The notes below the pieces were generated by a model, which ran no database searches, was not told the origin of the DNA, and saw only the letters and a list, made by a program, of their open reading frames with translations. Position numbers and translations under genes: made by a program. Shown in pieces: positions 6,875-14,298 of a stretch of DNA of 14,348 nt (its first letter is position 1; each line of letters begins with the position of its first letter). The stretch is taken from assembly GCA_016791285.1 (NCBI GenBank), contig JAEUMX010000312.1, positions 1-14,348 of the forward strand. The letters are read 5' to 3'. Origin of the DNA: Burkholderiales bacterium (GTDB lineage: Bacteria > Pseudomonadota > Gammaproteobacteria > Burkholderiales > JAEUMW01).

Positions 6875-7240
6875 CTACAGCCCCAGGCGCCGGCGCGCAT
6901 CCGGCGTGAGATCGGGCAGCGACTGCGCATCGCCGACGACGGCCCCGCGCGCGAGGATCACGCAGCCGCACGTTTCCGGCAGGGCTTGGATGAGCGTCGT
7001 GACTTCCGTGCCGAAGGTACTCGCGTGCGAAAGGGCCGTGTTGCGCGTCTCGTCGGTCGCGTCGCGCCGCATGAGTACCGCCGCGACCTGGCTTTCCTTC
7101 AGTCGATAGAGCTCGCCCACATCGAGGACGGCAAGCCGAGGTGCCGGAGGTGGCGCCACCCACCGGGCGTAGGCGGCGAGGAGGCCACTACTGATGAGCG
7201 CGTTCAAACCCAACAGCATCAGGGCCACTCTTGCGTTCAC
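6875..7240 (-). CDS. trbI: TrbI, F-type inner-membrane protein
   Basis: F-type TrbI is a small bitopic inner-membrane protein affecting pilus outgrowth and retraction. The 121-residue product (F TrbI 128) has an N-terminal membrane segment (about residues 5-25), then APRLAVLDVGELY, a helical region, and the end LPETCGCVILARGAVVG plus LPDLTPDARRRLGL, the family pattern of a strand motif followed by D-(I/L)-T. I choose the GTG at 7240: GGAGG lies 7 bases upstream and the start overlaps the stop of the preceding small ORF as GTGA. A TTG at 7273 would add 11 Gly-rich residues and has no comparable ribosome site. Not to be confused with the VirB10-like TrbI of RP4. Confidence 0.88.
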   Translation of the reverse strand: MNARVALMLLGLNALISSGLLAAYARWVAPPPAPRLAVLDVGELYRLKESQVAAVLMRRDATDETRNTALSHASTFGTEVTTLIQALPETCGCVILARGAVVGDAQSLPDLTPDARRRLGL

Positions 7241-7485
7241 GCCACCGCCTCCGAGCCCACGTTCGCGAACCAAACGCCGTCGCGTCGGCGGTCAGGCAGC
7301 ACTCGCGGGCGGTCGCATCCCCGCAAGCGGGGCGGCCGCGCAGGTGGAGCCTCGGCACGTGCGACCTGGAGCCGACGCATGGCACCCCGCGAACGGCCAC
7401 GCGGCCGTTTGCCCGCCTCCGCGGTCGCATCCCGCCTGCGGCGGGAACCCTGCTCCGCGCTCCGGCGTGCCTGCTTCCTGCTCAT
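7237..7485 (-). CDS. Small arginine-rich ORF between traC and trbI, doubtful gene made largely of hairpin repeats
   Basis: This 82-codon frame starts with an ATG that overlaps the traC stop as ATGA and ends with a TGA that overlaps the trbI GTG start as GTGA. That linkage is what one expects of a coupled gene. The product is not recognised: it has 22 arginines in 82 residues (RRRR at 15-18), no membrane segment and no signal peptide. Much of its DNA is three inverted repeats and a 13-base direct repeat, so the reading frame may be a degenerate gene invaded by a repeat, or only an open spacer. No convincing Shine-Dalgarno site lies just upstream of its ATG. If translated it could let ribosomes pass through the spacer to trbI. 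Confidence refers to its being a real coding gene. Confidence 0.4.
   Translation of the reverse strand: MSRKQARRSAEQGSRRRRDATAEAGKRPRGRSRGAMRRLQVARAEAPPARPPRLRGCDRPRVLPDRRRDGVWFANVGSEAVA
7309..7446. repeat. Pair of REP-like hairpin repeats with a third hairpin between them
   Basis: Two copies of the motif GCGGTCGCATCCC on the plus strand (7309-7321 and 7421-7433) each run straight into an inverted repeat: CCCCGC-AA-GCGGGG at 7319-7332 and CCCGCC-TGC-GGCGGG at 7431-7445. The copies are 112 bases apart and in the same orientation. The loops and stem sequences differ while pairing is kept, which looks like compensatory change. Between them AACGGCC-ACGC-GGCCGTT (7392-7409) forms a further 7-base-pair stem. 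Such GC hairpins between operon genes are typical of repetitive extragenic palindromes that stabilise mRNA or reduce downstream expression. No T-run follows, so they are not ordinary terminators. No transposase for such repeats is present here. Confidence 0.65.
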
Positions 7486-10040
7486 GCTGCGCCCCGTTCC
7501 CTCAGCACCGCGTCGATCGCTTCCGACACGGTGAGTCCCGCGGCCCGCTTGGCGTTGATGGCGTTGAAATCCTCGGCCCGGCTGCTGAAAAGCAGCAGGC
7601 TCACGGGATCGACAATCAGGCGCCCGATGCCGCTGCCCGCCGGCGAGTGGATGAAAACTTCCGAGTACGCGCCGTGCTCGGTGCGCAAAGACTGGAGCAG
7701 TCGCTTCATGCCGTCGTCCATGGTGAGCTGGCCGAGCTTGTCCATCATCTCGATCGATTCCGGTTTCTGGCGCAGCAGGAACATCCAGTCGGAGTTGTCG
7801 AGCGCGGCCTTGGCGGCCGGGTTGCGGTAGTAGTCGTCCACACCCTGGGTGGCCGACATGAAGGCGCCCTTGTACTTGCGCGCCCGGCGGTAGCCGGCCT
7901 CGATGAATTCACCGGTGGCGCCGCCGGAGAGGAGGTCCCAGGCCTCGTCGATGATCACGATCTTCTTGCGACTGCGGGAGAAGTACATCTCTCGGGTGAT
8001 GCGGTACATGATGATCAGGAGCACCACCGTCTGCAGGTCCTTCTTCGCCTTCAGCTCTTCGAGCTCGAGCACGATGAAGTCACTGCCGAAGTCGATGGTG
8101 GCAGCGCCCTCGAAGTACCTGCCGTAGGCGCCCTCGCGGGTATAGGGGCGGAGCATCGCCGCGAGGTCCTTTAACCGCCGGTCCTCGTCGTGGCTATCGT
8201 TGTCCAGGCGGCCGGTGGCGAGCCGGTCGTGGATATCGGAGACCGTCATGGCGTTGCCCTTGAGTTTCCAGACGGTCTTGATCGCCGCGCCGAGGGTCGA
8301 GTACTGAAAACCGTTCAGGGGCTCGCGCGGGGAGACCATCTGGGCGAGCAGCGGCTGCAGGAGCTCCATGTCCTCGTCGATGTCCTGCACGAGGGTGAAC
8401 GGGTTGAGGGAGAGCGGCGTGTCTTCGGTGAATTCGATGAAGGTGCCGCCGAAGTTGCGGCAGGCCTTCTCGTAGGAACGGCCGACGTCGATGATCCAGA
8501 CCCGCGCGCCGGTGCCGAGATAGGCGGCGGCGATCTCGTTCAGGAGCAGCGATTTGCCCGAGCCTGAGGTGCCGGCGATGGCGACGTTGTAGTTGCCGGC
8601 GGGGTTGTCGTAGACGTCGAGCTGCATGAGCTGACCGCGCCGGCCGCCGAAGAGGAGGACCGGTGTTCCGGTGCCCGGCCACTCGGCGATGAGCGGCGCC
8701 AGGTGGACGGCATTGGCGGAGGTCTTGGTGCTCACCCGCTTCATGCGCTTCAGGTCCTCATGGAAAGGACCGGAGAGCGTCATGGGGAGGCACCCGATCA
8801 AGGCCTGGGTCATCATGAGCGCGTCGTTCGTGAGCTCGAAGCCCCGCGCCCGAAAGATCGCGCGCGCGGCCTGCTCGGCGCGGGTGATGTCGTCCGCCGG
8901 CGCGAAGAGCGCCACCTGGTGATTGAGGTCGACCAGTTGCTGGCCATCGTCGAGGGATTTCAGGACGATGTCCCAATCGGCTTTGCGCTCCTGCAGGTCG
9001 GGGAGAAAGCGCGCCATGGTGCTGGTCGCGTTGGTGGTCGCGCGAGCGGCCTTGAGGTAGGCCCAGTTGCGGGTGGCTTCCGGGTCGAGCACGTGCACCC
9101 CGAGGGTGAGGAGGAAGGGACATGGATACTGGAGCGTGCCCTGGTAGAGGTCACCGATGAGACTGCCCATGTTCCAGAGCGCGAAGCGCGGCGGGAACGA
9201 GCGCACCGACAGCAGTCGCAGGTCGACGCCCGCGGGGCCGGCGGTGTTGAAGAGCTCGATGCCGGTCTGCCGAACCCGCATGCGGGTCGCCCGGTCGATC
9301 ACCTGGTCGCGCAGCTCGCGGCCTTCGTCGTAGGTGAGGGGCAGACCCTCGCCGCGCTGGCGATGGGGATCGATCAGGGCCGACACCCAGTTGATGAGAT
9401 CGGTGGCGGTCCACGCCCGGGAGGGGAATCCGGCCGCGTGCAGGGTCGCCCGGCATCCCTCGCGGAGCAGCAGCAGGTCGTCGAGCCGGGCGAGGTCCTC
9501 GGGGTGGCCCGGAATCGAGATGCTCACCACCAGACGAAACTCCCGGAAGAGATAGCTCTGGGCGGGCAGCAGCGAGTGTCGGCTGCCGGCGAGCGCGTGT
9601 GCCACTCGCCGTCGGGCGAGCGTGCGGTGGAGGTTGGTGTGGCGTCCTGCACGTCCCCGGCTGGCGAGCTCCGGGACATCGTCATCGGGGAGGCGCAGCG
9701 ACGCGTAGCGAGAGAGGGGGCCGCGAATGGCGGGACTCGCCAGCAGGTGGAACTGAAGGCCGGTCCCCGGTGGGGCCGCGGCGTAGAGCGCGGTGAGAAT
9801 GCTCGCCATCTCCTCGTCGGCCCCGGACTGGGGGCGAAGCTCCAGGCAGAAGCCGAGGGCGTCGCGGTTCACGAAGATCTGCCGGTCCTCGAGGTAGGCG
9901 CGATAGGGCAGCCATTGGGAGAAGGAGGCGGCATCGTCCGCGGGCCGGGCGTGGGGTGACCGTCCGGCATGCCCGGACAGGTCGGATACCGAAGCGCCGG
10001 AGAGCGCGGCCTGGAGGTCGGCGACGAGGGTGCGCAGCAT
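7482..10040 (-). CDS. traC: TraC, F-type T4SS assembly ATPase (VirB4 family)
   Basis: TraC is the cytoplasmic/inner-membrane-associated VirB4-class ATPase that powers pilus assembly. The 852-residue product (F TraC 875) has the N-terminal TraC-type region (FSQWLPYRAYLEDRQIF at about 40-56, FCLELRP at 64-70) and a VirB4 central region. The C-terminal RecA-like ATPase core has Walker A GTSGSGKS (490-497), followed by VWIIDVGRSYEK and Walker B IVIIDEAWDLL (694-704), and then the arginine/glutamine-containing motif SATQGVDDYY (728-738) and RQKPESIEMM. Every catalytic element I can check is intact. The ATG at 10040 follows the traV stop by 3 bases; its TGA overlaps the next ATG as ATGA. The family length and motif order leave little doubt. 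Confidence 0.97.
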   Translation of the reverse strand: MLRTLVADLQAALSGASVSDLSGHAGRSPHARPADDAASFSQWLPYRAYLEDRQIFVNRDALGFCLELRPQSGADEEMASILTALYAAAPPGTGLQFHLLASPAIRGPLSRYASLRLPDDDVPELASRGRAGRHTNLHRTLARRRVAHALAGSRHSLLPAQSYLFREFRLVVSISIPGHPEDLARLDDLLLLREGCRATLHAAGFPSRAWTATDLINWVSALIDPHRQRGEGLPLTYDEGRELRDQVIDRATRMRVRQTGIELFNTAGPAGVDLRLLSVRSFPPRFALWNMGSLIGDLYQGTLQYPCPFLLTLGVHVLDPEATRNWAYLKAARATTNATSTMARFLPDLQERKADWDIVLKSLDDGQQLVDLNHQVALFAPADDITRAEQAARAIFRARGFELTNDALMMTQALIGCLPMTLSGPFHEDLKRMKRVSTKTSANAVHLAPLIAEWPGTGTPVLLFGGRRGQLMQLDVYDNPAGNYNVAIAGTSGSGKSLLLNEIAAAYLGTGARVWIIDVGRSYEKACRNFGGTFIEFTEDTPLSLNPFTLVQDIDEDMELLQPLLAQMVSPREPLNGFQYSTLGAAIKTVWKLKGNAMTVSDIHDRLATGRLDNDSHDEDRRLKDLAAMLRPYTREGAYGRYFEGAATIDFGSDFIVLELEELKAKKDLQTVVLLIIMYRITREMYFSRSRKKIVIIDEAWDLLSGGATGEFIEAGYRRARKYKGAFMSATQGVDDYYRNPAAKAALDNSDWMFLLRQKPESIEMMDKLGQLTMDDGMKRLLQSLRTEHGAYSEVFIHSPAGSGIGRLIVDPVSLLLFSSRAEDFNAINAKRAAGLTVSEAIDAVLRERGAA

Positions 10041-10043
10041 CGC

Positions 10044-10622
10044 TCAGGGCTCGACCGGGGCGGCGTCGACCGCGGCGGGCGCGGATCCGGGCGCTGGGGG
10101 CAACACGTCCCCGGCCGGGAGCGGATCGCTCGGAGTCTTCGCGGGGGCTGCCTCCTGAACCAGTGGTGGCGGCGGTGCGACGCCGTCCACCCGTCTCCCC
10201 TTGGCGGGCCGGACGTGTTCGATCAACCAGCGGCCGGTATCGACCAGAACGTGGACGGTGGACGCCTCGTGCAGATCGCCGTCGCTGTCTTCCCACGGGG
10301 CGATCCAGACTCGCAGCACCCGGGCATTCGAGCGCAGCCGACGCAGCGGCGTGCCGGCGGTGTCGGCAGTGGCCGCGTTCTCCGGCGTGAGGGGCGTGGC
10401 ACCGTAGACGGACGGCGGTGCGGACGACGCGCGCGGGAGGCGGCTCTCGGCCGGGCGGAACGCACCGTGAATCGAATTGGCATAGACCCCGGAGACCGAG
10501 GTGCAGAGCGCGCCCTCCGGGGCCTTGCAGGCGTAACGTTCGGTGCCGCCCACTCCCGAGAGCGAGGAGGCGCACCCCGAGAGGGCCAGGGCGAGAACGG
10601 CGGCGGCGGGTATCCGGATCAT
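10044..10622 (-). CDS. traV: TraV, outer-membrane lipoprotein of the F-type T4SS core
   Basis: TraV is the VirB7-like lipoprotein that anchors the TraK/TraB core complex in the outer membrane. The 192-residue product (F TraV 171) begins with a lipoprotein signal ending in the lipobox LSGC, with the acylated cysteine at residue 17. The TraV hallmark follows: a short Ser/Gly segment and then YACKAPEGALCTSVSGVYAN (residues 30-49), with the conserved cysteine pair. The centre has RVWIAPWEDSDGDLHEAS (about 104-121) and the last 40 residues are rich in Pro and Ala. The ATG overlaps the stop of the dsbC-like gene as ATGA. The order traB-dsbC-traV agrees with other F-type clusters that carry a DsbC. 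Confidence 0.93.
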   Translation of the reverse strand: MIRIPAAAVLALALSGCASSLSGVGGTERYACKAPEGALCTSVSGVYANSIHGAFRPAESRLPRASSAPPSVYGATPLTPENAATADTAGTPLRRLRSNARVLRVWIAPWEDSDGDLHEASTVHVLVDTGRWLIEHVRPAKGRRVDGVAPPPPLVQEAAPAKTPSDPLPAGDVLPPAPGSAPAAVDAAPVEP

Positions 10623-11404
10623 CGCGTTACGTCCTTCGATGACACGGTGCTTTCGGCGGTCGCGCTCGCACGTCCCAGCCAGGCTTCGATCTGCTCAAGG
10701 CTCGCCGCGCCGGCCAGCACCCGACCGTCGGGGGCGATGAGGGTGGGCGTGCCGGTGATGCCGAGGCGCTCCCCGAGGGCGACATTGCGGTCGATCGGGT
10801 GCGGGCAGTCCGGGGCCGCTGGGGCGGGAGAGCGGACTTCGTCACCTTCCATCAGGGCGTGCCAGGCAGCCACGCGATCGGGCGCGCACCAGACCGTGAT
10901 GGCGCTATCCCGCGCGTCCGGGTGGAGCGATGCGATCGGCATCAGGAAGGTGTAGAGCGTGACATCAGTCATGCCCTTGATCTCGGCCTCGAGCCGCCGG
11001 CAGTAGGGACAGTCCGGGTCACTGAAGATCGCCAGCACCCGCGCACCTGTGCCACGTACTTCGCGTATCGCATCGTTCAGGGGCAGACTGGCGAAATCGA
11101 TCCGCCCGAGTCCGTCCTGGCGCTCCGCGGTGAGGTCGCGCTGCGCCTTCATGTCGTAGAGGTGTCCGAACAGGAAGTACTGGCCGGTCGCGTCGACGTA
11201 GGCGAGATTGCGACCCATCACCACTTCGAAGACGCCTGGCCACGGCGTTGCGTTCACCGCGCCGAATCGCGTGGCGGGATAGAGAGCCTGCAATTGCTCG
11301 GCGGTGGACGCCGCCGTCGGCGTGCTCGTCTGGGCGGCGCAGGGCCCGGCGAGAGTGACGCCAACCACCCCCAAAGTAACTGCGGTGCGAACTCTACTCA
11401 TCAT
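10619..11404 (-). CDS. dsbC: DsbC-like periplasmic disulfide isomerase (thioredoxin fold)
   Basis: A thiol:disulfide isomerase of the DsbC family, probably acting in the periplasm on the cysteine-rich transfer proteins. The 261-residue product has a signal peptide (cut near AGPCAA, residue 24) and an N-terminal dimerisation-type domain (about 35-95). That domain includes WPGVFEVVMGRNLAYVDATG and YFLFGHLYD. The thioredoxin domain has the active site C132-P-Y-C135 (SDPDCPYCRRLE) and the cis-proline P220 in TGTPTLIAPDG. A second pair, C173 and C200, matches the structural disulfide of DsbC. Two ATGs are adjacent (11404 and 11401); I take the first because GAGGA ends 9 bases before it. The start lies inside the traB end, an 11-base overlap in the Asp codon run. 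Confidence 0.92.
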   Translation of the reverse strand: MMSRVRTAVTLGVVGVTLAGPCAAQTSTPTAASTAEQLQALYPATRFGAVNATPWPGVFEVVMGRNLAYVDATGQYFLFGHLYDMKAQRDLTAERQDGLGRIDFASLPLNDAIREVRGTGARVLAIFSDPDCPYCRRLEAEIKGMTDVTLYTFLMPIASLHPDARDSAITVWCAPDRVAAWHALMEGDEVRSPAPAAPDCPHPIDRNVALGERLGITGTPTLIAPDGRVLAGAASLEQIEAWLGRASATAESTVSSKDVTR

Positions 11405-12731
11405 CGTCGTCGTTCCTCGTGAGGTGTCGTGCGCGGTCGGCAATCTGGGGATAGTCCTCGTGGTCCTGGGTATCGCCGTCGAGAGACCCTTGCAGCGAGA
11501 CGCCCTGGGTGACCACCACGTCGACCATGCGTCCGGCATCGACCTCGATCACCGGGAAGACCTTCTCGGCGAGGCTGATGTAGTACTGGGCGAGGCGGTC
11601 GAGGGCTTTGCCAACCCCGGACCCCATGCCCGCCTGGAATTGCTTGCCGGGCTCCACGGTGCCGGTCGAGCCGAGGGGTGAAATAGAAAGGGTGGTCGAG
11701 CCTTGCTGAAAGGCGTGGCCGATGCCGCTTGCGACACCGGCGAGCAACGCGTTGGCGAGCAGCTGACCCTGCTTGGAGACGAGCCGTCCGCGCAGTCCCG
11801 CCTTGCCGTCTTCGCCGGCAACGTAACCCTTGATGGGGACATCCAGCGCCGTGCCGTCGCGGGTCACGCAGGAGAGCGACTCGGTGCGGATGTAGGCGCG
11901 CTCGGCGCTCACATCGCCGAAGCCCGCGCCCACCACGAAGCATTCCTTCACGCGCGAGCGGAAGTAATTCGGCAGCACCGCGTGATCCGTGAGCCGCAGC
12001 AGTACCGGCTGCGGGTTGCGCTGGGCCTGGCCCCCGGTGGGCGCATCGAGTCCGCCCAGCAGGAGCGCTTTCGCGAATGCGCCGCTCGGGAGATAGCGGC
12101 GGGTATCGCGCACGGGCGGTTTGCTCGTATCGGCGCCCTTGGCAGCTTTCGGATTCGGTCCGTCCGCGAGCGCGATGCTGAGGATTCCCGCGGGCGCGGG
12201 CGATGTGCTGCCGCCGGGGGCTGCACCCGGCGAGGGAAACGTGTTCAGCGAGCCGGCGCGCGGGGGGAGTGGGGGAGGTGGCGGGAGCGGCAAACTTTGC
12301 GCACCGCCATTCCGAGGCAGATCGGACAGGGGCCGGTCCGGCCCGAAGTCGGGTCGCGCCGCCGGGGCGGCCACCGGTGGCGGCGGCAAGGGCGTGAGTC
12401 CCGACTGCTCCAGCTTCTTGAGACGCTCGAGCATCTCCTTGTTCTGGCCTTCCAGCTCGGCGCTCCGCTGCGATACCGCGCGCGAAGTCTGCTCGATCGC
12501 CTTCAGTTGCGCGTCGGCCTGTCCGCGCCAGGCGTCCCGCGGGTCGACCTGGGCGCCGGGGGCGAGGATGTTGGTCGACTTCGGCTTCGCCGCGCGCGGG
12601 TCGGACTCTCGCGTGCCGGTCACCGCGACCGAGAGGAGTGCTGCGCCGATCAGGAGCAAAGCGAGGCCGGCGAGCAGCAGGGTCTGCCGCCGTTTTGCGG
12701 TGGCGGGACTGAGGGTGGTCGGGTCAGTCAT
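11394..12731 (-). CDS. traB: TraB, VirB10-like envelope-spanning core protein
   Basis: TraB links the inner-membrane complex to the outer-membrane TraK/TraV ring. The 445-residue product (F TraB 475) has a short cytoplasmic tail, one membrane segment (about 17-37), a coiled-coil-like helix (about 67-110, AELEGQNKEMLERLKKLEQS) and a proline-rich periplasmic arm (about 113-190 with runs PLPPPP and PPPPPLPP). The C-terminal VirB10-type domain follows: RYLPSGAFAKALLLGGLDAP, LLRLTDHAVLPNYF, CFVVGAGFGDVSAERAYIRT, KGYVAGEDGKAGLRGRLVSKQ, and the end VDVVVTQGV. The protein ends in an acidic tail NDDDDE. Start is ATG 12731, 8 bases inside traK and giving a normal N-terminus; the longer open frame upstream is overlap. 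Ends inside the dsbC start. Confidence 0.95.
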   Translation of the reverse strand: MTDPTTLSPATAKRRQTLLLAGLALLLIGAALLSVAVTGTRESDPRAAKPKSTNILAPGAQVDPRDAWRGQADAQLKAIEQTSRAVSQRSAELEGQNKEMLERLKKLEQSGLTPLPPPPVAAPAARPDFGPDRPLSDLPRNGGAQSLPLPPPPPLPPRAGSLNTFPSPGAAPGGSTSPAPAGILSIALADGPNPKAAKGADTSKPPVRDTRRYLPSGAFAKALLLGGLDAPTGGQAQRNPQPVLLRLTDHAVLPNYFRSRVKECFVVGAGFGDVSAERAYIRTESLSCVTRDGTALDVPIKGYVAGEDGKAGLRGRLVSKQGQLLANALLAGVASGIGHAFQQGSTTLSISPLGSTGTVEPGKQFQAGMGSGVGKALDRLAQYYISLAEKVFPVIEVDAGRMVDVVVTQGVSLQGSLDGDTQDHEDYPQIADRARHLTRNDDDDE

Positions 12732-13437
12732 GGGGGCGCCGCTCGCGGATGACGAAGAGGTTCGTGGCTTCGCCTGCACGGAGCGTCAGGTGCTCCAGGC
12801 TCACGGCCATGACGCCCGCCTTGTAGAGATCGCGCTCGGCGAGCTTCAGCTCGCCGGTCCCGACGTTGGCGAGTTCGTACTTCTCGCCGACGATGCCGGC
12901 ACCGAGGTAGGCACGCCGAAGCGCGAGGCGTACGCCCGGCCACAGGGTCAGCTCCTGTGCGAGCTCCCGAATCTCCATGTCATCGGGCAGCGCGTCGTTC
13001 GCCATGGCGAGCAGCAGGTTCTTGATCGTGCGTACGTGCGGGTGACTGCGTTCGACGCGTGAGACGGAAGTGCCGGGATCGCGGCCTTCCCGGATCACGA
13101 TCGTGTCGCTCGGGGCATCGACCGGCTGCAACAGCAGCCCGACCGTGCCTCGCTCGGAGGCTACGAAGACATTGATCGGCTTCGTGCTCTCCGCGGAGGT
13201 TGGCCGGATGAAGATCTGGCCCTTGTCTTCGTCTTTCTCGAGCAGGAACTCGCCGGTGTTGCCGGTGACCTTGCGGATTCGGCTGCGCTCGAACGCGATG
13301 CGGGTGACTTCCTTCTGGGAGATCCGGGCGAGCACCGTCTCACCGTCCCGGGCGTCCAGGATCTGGAGCGCCCACGCGGGGCAGCTAAGCGCCAGCAGGA
13401 GCGGCGCCAGGACGAGGCTGGGTTTCGAGCGGATCAT
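12724..13437 (-). CDS. traK: TraK, secretin-like outer-membrane core protein (VirB9-like role)
   Basis: TraK forms the outer-membrane part of the F-type core with TraV and TraB. The 237-residue product (F TraK 242) has a Sec signal peptide (MIRSKPSLVLAPLLLALS, cut near AWA, residue 23). The N-terminal domain has the strand-rich family pattern ISQKEVTRIAFERSRI, GEFLLEKDEDKGQIFIRP and PINVFVASERGTVGLLLQP. The C-terminal domain has VRLALRRAYLGAGIVGEKYELAN and ends ATNLFVIRERR. Start: the ATG at 13437 is the only one giving a proper signal peptide. It lies 53 bases inside traE, the longest overlap in the window, with only a weak GAGAG-type ribosome site. So coupling to traE translation is likely. 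Confidence 0.94.
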   Translation of the reverse strand: MIRSKPSLVLAPLLLALSCPAWALQILDARDGETVLARISQKEVTRIAFERSRIRKVTGNTGEFLLEKDEDKGQIFIRPTSAESTKPINVFVASERGTVGLLLQPVDAPSDTIVIREGRDPGTSVSRVERSHPHVRTIKNLLLAMANDALPDDMEIRELAQELTLWPGVRLALRRAYLGAGIVGEKYELANVGTGELKLAERDLYKAGVMAVSLEHLTLRAGEATNLFVIRERRPHD

Positions 13438-13993
13438 TGGGAGAGGTCTCTCGGAAAGCCTTGAGAAAGAGGCGGCCTGCGCTGTACTGGAACTCGATGG
13501 CGTAGCCCTTGGCGAGGTCCGATACGCGCCGGTCGCTGACGAAGGTCGTGAGCTGACCGCGGATGCCGACCTTGAGCGCGCGTTCATCGACGATCACATC
13601 CTGGGCACTGAACACCGTCGCCGCGCCGTCGCGCTTCAGGCGCTCCGCGGCAGCCAACAGCGCCGTGCGAAGCTCACCGAAGGCGGCCGGTGCCGCGTAC
13701 TGCAGGAGCACCTTCGCCTGGTGGTCGACGCTCTGGGGCGTGACGTTGAGGATCAGCTGCATGAGGAAGTACCCCATCTCTTCGAGGTACTCGGGGCTCA
13801 CCCGGTCGGCCTCCACCCAGAAAGTCTTGTGGACGCTCGGGGGCACCACCACGATCCGCTCGCGGCCGGATACCCGCACCGCGAAGGTAGCGAGGATAAG
13901 GTTCGCCAGGGTCGAGCCGACCAACAGGACGAGCAGGAAAGTGGTTGCCCGCCGCGCACTGCCCAGGTCCTGGCGCATCCACCCGAGCCTCAT
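13385..13993 (-). CDS. traE: TraE, VirB8-like inner-membrane protein
   Basis: TraE is the F-type inner-membrane component related in fold to VirB8. The 202-residue product (F TraE 188) has a short cytoplasmic N-terminus, a membrane segment (about 18-39) and a periplasmic domain. Family-like stretches are IVVVPPSVHKTFWVEADRVSPEYLEEMGYFL (47-77), ILNVTPQSVDHQAKVLLQY (81-99) and QLTTFVSDRRVSDLAKGYAIEF later. The start at 13993 is the ATG that overlaps the traL stop as ATGA; the long upstream extension of the open frame is antiparallel noise from traL's other frame. The end runs 53 bases past the start of traK. Confidence 0.95.
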   Translation of the reverse strand: MRLGWMRQDLGSARRATTFLLVLLVGSTLANLILATFAVRVSGRERIVVVPPSVHKTFWVEADRVSPEYLEEMGYFLMQLILNVTPQSVDHQAKVLLQYAAPAAFGELRTALLAAAERLKRDGAATVFSAQDVIVDERALKVGIRGQLTTFVSDRRVSDLAKGYAIEFQYSAGRLFLKAFRETSPNDPLETQPRPGAAPAGA

Positions 13994-14280
13994 CCCATCA
14001 TCTCCCGCAGGTACGACGGCGGCGTGCGCTTGAGGCCCGTGACGGGCGCGGGCAGATACCAGTAGACGAGGTGTAGGGCGTAGGCCGGATGCTTGCCGGA
14101 CTTCGCACGGCCGTAGGCGGCAGCCAGCAGAAAGCCCACCGCGCAGCCGCTCACGAAGAACCCGGAGATCATCCCGGCCAGCGCGGCGGCGATCACGAGC
14201 AGCGACAGATCGAGATCCCACCAGAACATCCGGGGCGGGTCGTTCAGGCGGCGCGGTATGTCGAGGGAAACGTCGGCCAT
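13990..14280 (-). CDS. traL: TraL, F-type pilus assembly inner-membrane protein
   Basis: TraL is a small inner-membrane protein of unknown biochemical role, always near the start of F-type transfer operons just after the pilin gene. The 96-residue product (F TraL 91) has the N-terminal IPRRLNDPPRMFWWDLD, two closely spaced membrane segments (about 25-40 and 42-57), a basic loop YGRAKSGKHP, and the conserved HLVYWYLP motif (70-77). ATG at 14280 is preceded by only a weak GAGG about 13 bases away. It follows the stop of the upstream partial gene by 18 bases. Its own TGA overlaps the traE ATG. Confidence 0.94.
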   Translation of the reverse strand: MADVSLDIPRRLNDPPRMFWWDLDLSLLVIAAALAGMISGFFVSGCAVGFLLAAAYGRAKSGKHPAYALHLVYWYLPAPVTGLKRTPPSYLREMMG

Positions 14281-14298
14281 GGGTGAGGGCGACCTCGC

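Noticed and set aside
6867..7163. N-terminal extension of the S26 peptidase frame up to 7163
   Set aside because: It overlaps trbI in another frame, is Arg/Gly-rich and unlike the short N-terminus of S26 TraF-like peptidases; the ATG at 6866 gives a normal length.
7319..7445. Hairpins between traC and trbI as a transcription terminator
   Set aside because: None of the stems is followed by a run of T on the transcribed strand, and downstream essential genes of the same operon have no visible promoter of their own.
8703..9959. 418-codon open frame on the plus strand opposite traC
   Set aside because: Antisense shadow of the TraC ATPase frame; no recognisable domain and composition dictated by the coding strand.
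13994..14221. N-terminal extension of traE up to 14221
   Set aside because: Out-of-frame reading of traL; the ATGA overlap start at 13993 gives the expected TraE length and membrane segment.
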